Both the position numbers and the translations under genes were made by a program. DNA of 64,000 bases, from assembly GCF_029851875.1 (NCBI RefSeq), contig NZ_JARKVC010000028.1, positions 1 through 64,000 of the forward strand, written 5' to 3'. Below are positions 56,295 to 64,000 of this stretch, piece after piece. Each line of letters opens with the position of its first letter. Position 1 is the first letter of the stretch. The stretch is from Actinomyces sp. (GTDB taxonomy: Bacteria; Actinomycetota; Actinomycetes; Actinomycetales; Actinomycetaceae). The notes beneath the pieces are model-generated. The model did not search any database and had not been told where the DNA came from. It saw only the letters and a program-made list of their open reading frames with translations.

Positions 56295-56744
56295 ATGACC
56301 GTCGAGATCGTCACCGAGTCCAGCCCTGAGATCGTCGAGGCCATGGAGCGCCTCATCCCCCAGCTCTCGCGCTCCGCACCGCCGCTGACGGCCGAGCAGT
56401 GCGAGGCGCTCATCGCGCAGGACGGCGTCTACCTCTTCGTCTTCCGCCCGGCCAGGCGTGCCGAGGACGGCACCTACCCGATCCTGGGCATGCTGACGCT
56501 CGCGACCTTCTCCATCCCCACCGGCCTGCGCGCCTGGGTCGAGGACGTCGTTGTCGACTCCCAGGCGCGCGGCCAGGGTGCTGGTCGGGCGCTGGTCGAG
56601 GCCGCCGTCGCCCACGCCGGTGAGCTGGGCGCACGCACCGTGGACCTGACCTCACGCCCTTCGCGCGAGGCCGCCAACCGCCTCTACCGCCGCGCCGGCT
56701 TCGAGCTGCGCGAGACCAACGTCTACCGCTTCACCGGCAGGTAG
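56295..56744 (+). CDS. GNAT-family N-acetyltransferase
   Basis: A 149-residue acetyltransferase. The acetyl-CoA site is VEDVVVDSQARGQGAGRALVEAAV, followed by ANRLYRRAGFELRETNVYRF. Substrate unknown. ATG 56295 follows a purine-rich stretch with GAGG. It shares a 240-bp upstream region with the divergent PAS gene; no operator is recognised there. Confidence 0.9.
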   Translation: MTVEIVTESSPEIVEAMERLIPQLSRSAPPLTAEQCEALIAQDGVYLFVFRPARRAEDGTYPILGMLTLATFSIPTGLRAWVEDVVVDSQARGQGAGRALVEAAVAHAGELGARTVDLTSRPSREAANRLYRRAGFELRETNVYRFTGR

Positions 56745-56779
56745 GCCAGGCCCGTCCGCTGACCCGGCTTCGCGCCGTC

Positions 56780-57601
56780 TCACAGCTCGCGGTCGACGAC
56801 GTCAGCCAGCCCCTGCGTCAGCGCCCCGCCGCCCTCCAGCGCGGCCTGCCGGGCGTCTGCCGCGCCGTCGGCCATGGCGTAGGCCTGGTCGGCGACGGCG
56901 AACATGGGGATGTCGTTCCAGGAGTCGCCCACCGCGACCGTGCGCGAGAGCGTGACGCCACGCTCCGCCAGGACCTGGCGCAGGTGGCGCACCGCCGCGC
57001 CCTTGTCCAGGCCGGCGGGCACCAGGTCCAGGTACTGGATCGAGCGCGGCGCGCTGACCGCCCCGCCGCTGCGCCGCTCCAGCTCGGCTGCCAGCGCGTC
57101 GGCCGCGGCGTCATCCGGCACGCGCACGGGCATCGAGGTCACTGCCAGCCCCGCCGCGTCCTGGGGCGAGATCGTGGTGTAGAAGCTGGCGGCGAAGCGG
57201 TTGAAGGAGTCCTCGCGCCCGGCGAAGGGGTTGTGCAGGAGGTAGTCCCCCTCCAGGGTCGTGGCGACGACGGCGCAGTCCTGACGCGTGGACAGGTACT
57301 CCACCGCCCGGGTCACCTCCTGGGGCGGGATCGTCTGGCTGCGCAGCACCTGGCCGTCAGCGTCCAGCAGGGTGGTTCCCGAGGCGCAGATGACGAAGTC
57401 AGGGCGCAGCGCCACCTCGGCAGCTGCGCAGGCGTCAGCCACGGCCAGCCGCGCCAGCGTCACTGAGCGGCCGGTGGCCACGGCCAGGAGGTTGCCCGCC
57501 TCCTGCCAGCGCAGCAGGGCCCGTGCGTCACGAGGGTCGACGTCCCGCTCGCGCACGAGCGTGCCGTCCAGGTCCGTGACCAGCAGCACAGGGTGGCTCA
57601 T
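56780..57601 (-). CDS. HAD-superfamily hydrolase (Cof-like), second of pair
   Basis: A 273-residue phosphatase-type protein. Motif I is VTDLDGTLV with the nucleophile Asp, motif II is ATGRS, motif III Lys is in GLDKGAAVRHL and motif IV VGDSWNDIPMF. Complete catalytic set. Its ATG overlaps the stop of the upstream paralog by 4 bases (ATGA), so the two are translated together. Confidence 0.9.
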   Translation of the reverse strand: MSHPVLLVTDLDGTLVRERDVDPRDARALLRWQEAGNLLAVATGRSVTLARLAVADACAAAEVALRPDFVICASGTTLLDADGQVLRSQTIPPQEVTRAVEYLSTRQDCAVVATTLEGDYLLHNPFAGREDSFNRFAASFYTTISPQDAAGLAVTSMPVRVPDDAAADALAAELERRSGGAVSAPRSIQYLDLVPAGLDKGAAVRHLRQVLAERGVTLSRTVAVGDSWNDIPMFAVADQAYAMADGAADARQAALEGGGALTQGLADVVDREL

Positions 57602-58530
57602 CGGCGCGCCCCCAGGTCCAGCGGCCAGGTGTTCTCGCCCGAGTCCGTCCTCCAGCGCGCGTGGGCGGCTGAGCCGTCCTCCTCGTGGGTCAGGACCCAG
57701 TCCACCAGGGCCGCCACCGAGGGGGTCGTGACGTCGCAGGCCGCCACGACCTCGTCGGGAGCCCCGCCCATGGCGACGGCGCAGTCAGCCGCCTCGTGCA
57801 TGGGGATGTCGTTCCAGGAGTCGCCCACCGTGTAGGTGAGGATCTCGCGTCCCTCGTAGGCACCGCCCGGCGCCGTGAGCAGCTCGACGAGCCCGGTGAG
57901 CCCCGTGCCCTTCGTGGCCCCGGCGGGAACGAGGTCGAGGAAGTCCTGGTTGCGGGCGCCGTCGAGCACCTGGCCCCAGCGCTGGCGCACCGTGGCCAGG
58001 ATGCGCTCGCCCTCCTGCGGACGTCCCAGGCGCAGGGGGATGCCGACGACGGCGCGGCCGGCAAGGTCCGCCGTCGTGCCCTTGGTGAAGAGCGTGAGGA
58101 GCTCAGAGCCTGAGCCGATGGTGTCGTGGATCTGGAGGTCACCGTCCATGGTGGTGGCGAAGATCGTGATGGGGTCCTCGGTGGACAGGGCCTCCAGGAC
58201 CTCGTCAACGACGCCGTCAGGCAGGGTGCGCGCGCGCAGCACCGTCCCGGCCTGGTCCAGCAGGACGGCACCGGTGTAGAGCACCGCGTAGTCGTAGCCG
58301 ACCCCGGAGCCCTCCAGGGCGGAGGCCAGGGCGGAGCGGGAGCGGCCGGTGTTCATCACCAGCAGGTGGCCGGCCTCGCGCCAGCGGCGCATCGCCTCAG
58401 CGTCCTCAGGCCGCACGCGGCCGTCGAAGATGATCGTGCCGTCCAGGTCCGTGGACAGGAGCCGCACCGGGGGCAGGGTGTCAGCCTCCTTGGGCTGTGA
58501 AGTGGTGGCGTGGTGGTCTGCTGGCGTCAT
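57598..58530 (-). CDS. HAD-superfamily hydrolase (Cof-like), first of pair
   Basis: A 310-residue paralog of the following gene. Motif I STDLDGTII, motif II NTGRS, Lys in GATKGTGL and motif IV VGDSWNDIPM. An extra 20 residues lie at each end. It starts 11 bp past the nadE stop, so nadE and the two phosphatases probably form one operon. The substrate, perhaps a sugar phosphate or nucleotide, is unknown. Confidence 0.9.
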   Translation of the reverse strand: MTPADHHATTSQPKEADTLPPVRLLSTDLDGTIIFDGRVRPEDAEAMRRWREAGHLLVMNTGRSRSALASALEGSGVGYDYAVLYTGAVLLDQAGTVLRARTLPDGVVDEVLEALSTEDPITIFATTMDGDLQIHDTIGSGSELLTLFTKGTTADLAGRAVVGIPLRLGRPQEGERILATVRQRWGQVLDGARNQDFLDLVPAGATKGTGLTGLVELLTAPGGAYEGREILTYTVGDSWNDIPMHEAADCAVAMGGAPDEVVAACDVTTPSVAALVDWVLTHEEDGSAAHARWRTDSGENTWPLDLGARR

Positions 58531-58540
58531 CGCGCGCTCC

Positions 58541-60661
58541 TTAGGCCTCGGGGACGTTGCGGGTCAGCTCGGCGATCCAGGCCGCGGACGAGGCGTCCGA
58601 GGGCATGCGCCAGTCCCCGCGCGGGGACAAGGAGCCTCCGGCCACGACCTTCGGGCCGTTGGGCAGGGTGGAGCGCTTGAACTGACTGCTGAAGAAACGG
58701 CGCAGGAACAGCAGCTCCCAGTGGCGGATGGTCGCCAGGTCATAGGAGACCCGCTCCTCCTCAGGCAGGCCCTCAGGCCACAGCCCGGTTGAGGCCTCCG
58801 CCCAGGCCTTCTCCGCCAGGAAGGCGATCTTGGAGGGGCGGGCCCCGTGGCGCAGCACGTGCCACAAGGTGAAGTCCTGCAGCGCGTAGGGGCCGATCCT
58901 GGCCTGGGTGGACTGGATCGGTTCGGAGTCGCTGGCCGGCACCAGCTCAGGACTGATCTCGGTGTCCAGGATGGACAGCAGGACCTGTCCTGCCTCGTCG
59001 CAGAAGAGCCTCTCGGACACCACCCAGCGGATGAGGTGCTGGATGAGGGTCTTGGGGACGCCGGCGTTGACGTTGTAGTGGCTCATCTGGTCACCCACAC
59101 CGAAGGTGCACCAGCCCAGGGCCAGCTCGGACAGGTCACCCGTGCCCAGCACGATGCCACCTCGCTGGTTGGCGATGCGGAAGAGGAAGTCAGTGCGCAG
59201 GCCCGCCTGGACGTTCTCAAAGGTGACGTCATAGACCTCTCGCCCCCGCTCACCCCGGCCGTAGGGGTGGCCCATCTCAGTAAGCATCTGGGTGGCGGTG
59301 GGCCGGATGTCGAGCTCCTCAACGTGGCAGCCCAGTGCGTGTGCCAGTGCCAGGGCGTTGGACCTGGTGTGCTCTGAGGTGGCAAAGCCCGGCATGGTGA
59401 TGGCATGGACGTGCTTGCGTCCCAGCCCCAGGCGGTCCACCGCACGGGCGGCGACGATCAGGGCGTGGGTGGAGTCCAGGCCGCCGGACACCCCGATGAC
59501 GATCTTGGGCAGGCCGATGGCCTGCATGCGCTGGACCAGCCCCGCGACCTGGATGTTGTAGGCCTCGTAGCAGTCCTGGGCGAGGCGGGCGGGATCGTCG
59601 GGGACGAAGGGGAAACGGTCGACGGCGCGGCGCAGCCCGATGTCGGTGCGCGGGGCGGCGAAGCGCTCGCGCGCGATGTGGATGGTGCGGAAGGCGGCAG
59701 CCGCGTCAGGTAGGCGGCCGGCCGCCATCTGGGCCGCGTTGTCGCCGAAGGTCCCCTGGCGGCGACGTTCCGCACGCAGGGACTCCACGTCGACGTCGAC
59801 CACCGTGGCCTGGGGGCCGTGCGCGAAACGCTCGGTCTCCCCTAGCAGTTCACCGTTCTCGTAGACGAAGGTCTCACCATCCCAGGCCAGATCCGTCGAG
59901 GACTCGCCCTCGCCTGCGGCCGCGTACACGTATGCCGCGAGATTGCGGGCGGAAGAAGCACGAGCCAGCAGACGGCGGTCGTCGCTGCGGCCAACCGTGA
60001 TCGGCGAGCCCGAGATGTTCAGCAGGACACTCGCGCCCGCGAGCGCCGCCATGGTCGACGGCGGGACCGGCACCCACATGTCCTCACAGATCTCGACATG
60101 GAAGGTGAGGCCCGGGACGTCGTCGACCGTGAACAGGAGATCCGCGCCGAGCGGGACGGGACGATCTGTGACGCCAGGGAGGCTGATCGTATCCGCAGTA
60201 AGAGCGGCAGCGGGAGTGAAGTAGCGAGCCTCGTAGAACTCGCGGTAGGTGGGGAGGAAGGACTTGGGGGCGACGCCGAGCACCTCGCCGCCCTGGATGA
60301 CCACCGCCGCGTTGATGAGGGCATCGCCAACCTGCAGCGGTGCACCGATGACGAGGGCCGGGAGGAGGTCGCGGCTGGCTTTGCGCAGGGTCGCGAGGGC
60401 GGCGAGGGCATCGGCGAGGAGGACCTCGGAGTGGAAGAGGTCATCGACGGAGTAGCCGGTGAGGGAGAGCTCAGGGAAGGCGACGACAGCGACGCCCTGT
60501 TCGTGGAGCTCGCGGGCCTGCTCGATGATGGCGCGGGCGTTGGCGAGCGGGTGAGCCAGATGGACGGGGAGCGTCACTGCGGCCACGCGCGCGAAGCCTT
60601 GGTCGTAGGCGGAGCGGAAGACCAGGGTGGGCTGGGTGGAGGGGGCCAGGTCGCTCGACAT
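58541..60661 (-). CDS. nadE: Glutamine-dependent NAD+ synthetase
   Basis: A 706-residue two-domain enzyme that amidates deamido-NAD. The N-terminal nitrilase-type glutaminase has the triad Glu64 (FPELSLTGY), Lys133 ([13 protein letters not shown]) and Cys192 (EICEDMW). The C-terminal synthetase has the pyrophosphate loop GVSGGLDST (390-398) and [15 protein letters not shown] 60661 has GGGAGG upstream. Length is typical for the actinobacterial form. Confidence 0.95.
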   Translation of the reverse strand: MSSDLAPSTQPTLVFRSAYDQGFARVAAVTLPVHLAHPLANARAIIEQARELHEQGVAVVAFPELSLTGYSVDDLFHSEVLLADALAALATLRKASRDLLPALVIGAPLQVGDALINAAVVIQGGEVLGVAPKSFLPTYREFYEARYFTPAAALTADTISLPGVTDRPVPLGADLLFTVDDVPGLTFHVEICEDMWVPVPPSTMAALAGASVLLNISGSPITVGRSDDRRLLARASSARNLAAYVYAAAGEGESSTDLAWDGETFVYENGELLGETERFAHGPQATVVDVDVESLRAERRRQGTFGDNAAQMAAGRLPDAAAAFRTIHIARERFAAPRTDIGLRRAVDRFPFVPDDPARLAQDCYEAYNIQVAGLVQRMQAIGLPKIVIGVSGGLDSTHALIVAARAVDRLGLGRKHVHAITMPGFATSEHTRSNALALAHALGCHVEELDIRPTATQMLTEMGHPYGRGERGREVYDVTFENVQAGLRTDFLFRIANQRGGIVLGTGDLSELALGWCTFGVGDQMSHYNVNAGVPKTLIQHLIRWVVSERLFCDEAGQVLLSILDTEISPELVPASDSEPIQSTQARIGPYALQDFTLWHVLRHGARPSKIAFLAEKAWAEASTGLWPEGLPEEERVSYDLATIRHWELLFLRRFFSSQFKRSTLPNGPKVVAGGSLSPRGDWRMPSDASSAAWIAELTRNVPEA

Positions 60662-60847
60662 GCCCCGATCCTCCCACGAGCCGGGCCGGCCTCGGCAGGC
60701 CGGCTCCGCCAGGGCGGAGCGGACAGCGCCTGACAGGCCGAGCCTGACGACGCCTGGCCGGCAGTGAGCATCGTGCCGACGACGTCGATCACCTGGCTGC
60801 CAGCGACCGCTCACCTACCGGCTCGCTGCCAGTGGGACAATCCCAGC

Positions 60848-61672
60848 ATGTCCGCACCAGCGCCGCGCGCCTACCCTGCCCTGTCCTGCTCTCGCCCCGT
60901 CCCTGAGGGCGCACGCACCGTCTTCGCTCACCGCGGCGCCTCGGCGCTCGCGCCGGAGAACACGCTGGCAGCCTTCCGTCGGGCGGCGGTCGAGGGGGCT
61001 GCGTGGATCGAGCTGGACGTGGACGTCATCAGCGACGGCACCGTCATCGTCATCCACGACTCGCGCCTGGACCGCACGACGAACCGCTCCGGCTCCTACT
61101 ACGACCTCACCGCCGCAGACTTGGCGCAGGTTGACGCGGGCTCCTGGTTCGAGGACGCCGAGGGCGCCCACCCCTACACCGGCGAGAGCCTGCCGACTCT
61201 CCAGGCAGCCCTGGAGGTGGTCGCGCAGACCGGGATGAACGTCAACGTCGAGCTCAAGTCCTGCGAGGCCGGTGCTCAGGGCTGCCGGAGGCTGGTCGAC
61301 GGCGTGGCCGAGCTGCTTGAGGCCCATGCCGAGCGGGGCGGGGAGCAGGTCCTCGTCTCGTCCTTCAACCCGCTGCTGCTGGAGCGGATGCGGGTGCGCC
61401 GGGAGAGCACGGACCTGGCGCTGCTGACTGACTCCCGCGCGCTGGGTGACGACTGGCGCTCCTACGTGGAGAACCTCGGAGCGGTCGCGGTCAATCCTGG
61501 CGACGAGGGCCTGGAGCGCGGCCGAGTCGAGCAGATCAGGGAGCTGGGCTACGGAGTCAACGTGTGGACCGTGAACTCCTACGAGCGCGCCGAGGAGCTG
61601 TTCTCCTGGGGTGTGAGCGGGGTCTTCACGGACCGGGTGCACAACCTAGGACCACTGGCCGGAAAAAGGTAA
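60848..61672 (+). CDS. Glycerophosphodiester phosphodiesterase
   Basis: A 274-residue TIM-barrel enzyme that frees glycerol-3-phosphate from glycerophosphodiesters. Signature FAHRGASALAPENTLAAFR, metal site ELDVDVISDGTVIVIHDSRLDRTT, VELKS and VWTVNSYERAEELFSWGVSGVFTD (about 240-262). No signal peptide, so it is a cytoplasmic UgpQ-like type. ATG 60848. It is divergent from nadE. Confidence 0.92.
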   Translation: MSAPAPRAYPALSCSRPVPEGARTVFAHRGASALAPENTLAAFRRAAVEGAAWIELDVDVISDGTVIVIHDSRLDRTTNRSGSYYDLTAADLAQVDAGSWFEDAEGAHPYTGESLPTLQAALEVVAQTGMNVNVELKSCEAGAQGCRRLVDGVAELLEAHAERGGEQVLVSSFNPLLLERMRVRRESTDLALLTDSRALGDDWRSYVENLGAVAVNPGDEGLERGRVEQIRELGYGVNVWTVNSYERAEELFSWGVSGVFTDRVHNLGPLAGKR

Positions 61673-61681
61673 TTCTTACCT
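61663..61681 (-). terminator. Possible weak intrinsic terminator (minus strand)
   Basis: On the minus strand AGGTAA-GAA-TTACCT is followed by TTTT. The stem is short and AT-rich and overlaps the stop codon of the phosphodiesterase gene. It may end transcription from the TetR gene. Confidence 0.35.
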
Positions 61682-61793
61682 GTATCATAGAGATGTCGGA
61701 CCGCGCCCAGCATGAGGGGATCAGGGACCCCGATGACTGCTGACGCGTTCGGAGATGACGTGCTTCAGGGACCGCGCCTCCGATACCGACCGT

Positions 61794-61816
61794 GGCCCAG
61801 CGCCTAGCGCTGGGCC
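61794..61816. terminator. Hairpin between phosphodiesterase and TetR genes
   Basis: Perfect 10-base arms GGCCCAGCGC and GCGCTGGGCC with a 3-base loop, between convergent genes, 121 bp from each stop. The rest of the 264-bp gap shows no gene. Confidence 0.6.
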
Positions 61817-61936
61817 ATGCCTGTGTCTTCACCATGTGTGCGTGGTCGCCCTGAAGGTGGCTCTCCTCCGGCCCCCAAGGAGCGGATCGTCTTGACCGTG
61901 CGGGTCTTGGCGTCACGGACGAGCCGCGAGCCCGGC

Positions 61937-62635
61937 TCAGGCCTCCTCGCCCGGCTCCGGCTTCCACAGCCGCTTGAGCCCGTCCACGTACAGCCGGATC
62001 TCCTGGACCATCTGCGTGGCCAGCGCCTGGCTGGCCGCACTGCCCGGCGTCGTCGAGCACAGCCACTGGATCTGCAGACCGTCACTGAGCGCGGTCAGCG
62101 TACGAGCGATGAGCAGCGACGGCGCCCCAGGTCGCACCAGCCCCCGTTTCTTCCCCCGCTCCAGAGCCTCCTCCACGCTCAGGACCGAGGTCTCCAGGTG
62201 CCGAGCGAACCACGCGTGCGCCGGGTGCTCAGCGTCCATGACCGAGGTCGCCGTCGTCGTGTAGATCGCCACCATCTCCCGCTGGTGGGTGTTGTGCTCC
62301 ACCAAGCGGACAAAGGCGTCCAGCACACCCCAGGGGTCAGAGTGATCCACGGCTGCCAGGAAGGCCTGCCCGGTCTCCTCGTCTCGGCGCTCCAGCACCC
62401 GCGCGAAGAGCTCCTCCTTGGAGGAGAAGTGGTGCAGCAGACCCGCCTTCGAGATCTGCGCCGCCTCAGCGATGTCCGCCAGCGAGGTCCCGGCGTAGCC
62501 GTGGGCCCCGAACAACCTGACGGCCTCAGTCAGGACCCGCTCGCGCTTGTCCTCACTGCCTGCCGGCGGACGTCCCGGTCCCCGCCGACGAGGCTGGGGT
62601 GAGACGATGGAATCCGAGAACTGTGAGGTAGCCAT
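61937..62635 (-). CDS. TetR/AcrR-family transcriptional regulator
   Basis: A 232-residue repressor. After a Pro/Arg-rich start the helix-turn-helix reads LTEAVRLFGAHGYAGTSLADIAEAA and ISKAGLLHHFSSKEELFARVL. The C-terminal ligand domain (about 85-225) is of the unnamed TetR_C type. The ligand and targets are unknown. It lies 126 bp downstream of clpB on the same strand. No palindromic operator stands out upstream. Confidence 0.9.
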   Translation of the reverse strand: MATSQFSDSIVSPQPRRRGPGRPPAGSEDKRERVLTEAVRLFGAHGYAGTSLADIAEAAQISKAGLLHHFSSKEELFARVLERRDEETGQAFLAAVDHSDPWGVLDAFVRLVEHNTHQREMVAIYTTTATSVMDAEHPAHAWFARHLETSVLSVEEALERGKKRGLVRPGAPSLLIARTLTALSDGLQIQWLCSTTPGSAASQALATQMVQEIRLYVDGLKRLWKPEPGEEA

Positions 62636-62760
62636 GCAGGCATTGTCCCATCTCGCGCAACACGCCGCTTCCAGGGCCGCTCCTGCCTGCGCACAGCGCC
62701 ACCGGCAGCCGACGTAGCAGCCACGCTCCGCCGTCGGCAGTCAGTGCGTGGCCGACCTGC

Positions 62761-64000
<1,240 letters not shown>

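Noticed and set aside
61663-61700. AT-rich stretch GGTAATTCTTACC with TATCAT as a promoter
   Set aside because: A TATCAT could serve as a -10, but no gene starts downstream on the plus strand before the convergent TetR gene. A terminator reading on the minus strand is more economical.

Overview
The window is a high-GC Gram-positive chromosome segment, most likely from the Actinomycetaceae (Actinomyces or a close relative). The 16S rRNA at the left edge is actinobacterial. The rRNA leader has the actinobacterial GAGAACTC-GATAGTGTG box, and the gene set is typical of the phylum: an XPB-type helicase with its partner protein and a DUF3027 protein, a DUF4032 kinase-like protein, a DtxR/IdeR regulator, a shared MsiK/UgpC sugar ATPase, a WXG100 protein and LytR_C proteins. 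I see no phage, transposase or CRISPR array. The segment looks like core chromosome with small decayed patches.

Layout. 1-1762 (all minus): 5' part of 16S rRNA, a strongly G/U-skewed leader, two candidate rRNA promoters, one copy of a 71-bp palindromic repeat, and tRNA-Ala. 1866-6496: a gephyrin-like MoeA/Glp and a GlpR/SepX-like membrane protein (minus), divergent from 5-formyl-THF cyclo-ligase, a SAF-domain protein and mscL (plus). 6622-11191: a 1,450-residue protein that has the fold order of an SF1 helicase joined to a Vsr-like nuclease domain but has lost its ATPase motifs, coupled to a 74-residue protein. 11398-18536: a secreted, wall-anchored pullulanase, tRNA-Arg, a tandem universal stress protein, and two paralogous NlpC/P60 cell-wall hydrolases, each behind a c-di-AMP (ydaO-type) riboswitch. 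18537-24209: an iron-dependent regulator, an MFS exporter, a purine permease, a probable dehydrogenase remnant and DUF3027. 24260-28176: the XPB partner protein and XPB helicase, divergent. 28350-33528: amidotransferase, TPM-domain protein, PspA and a NYN-domain protein. 33613-37146: a two-component system beside a permease that lacks its N-terminus. 37361-43823: HD-domain protein, WXG100 protein, groEL under tandem CIRCE operators, LytR_C protein, uracil-DNA glycosylase, tRNA-Thr, DsbA-like protein. 43973-50047: membrane Ser/Thr kinase, MsiK-like ATPase, DUF4032 protein, unknown protein. 50180-61672: rlmB, cysS, ispF, an RlmC-type methyltransferase, PAS protein, GNAT, two HAD phosphatases, nadE, and a glycerophosphodiester phosphodiesterase. 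61937-64000: TetR regulator and the 3' part of clpB, cut by the window edge.

Themes. Several blocks concern the cell envelope: Glp/GlpR-like division proteins, c-di-AMP-controlled wall hydrolases, MscL, PspA with TPM, a wall-anchored pullulanase and a DsbA-like protein. Carbon supply links the pullulanase (alpha-glucan debranching outside the cell) with the MsiK-type ATPase (sugar import), which has a CRP/GlxR-like site upstream. The most unusual items are the motif-degenerate helicase/nuclease, the 71-bp repeat with a constant 27-nt centre in three intergenic copies, the duplicated riboswitch-hydrolase units and the tandem CIRCE sites. All functional names rest on reading protein motifs by eye. 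No database search was run.
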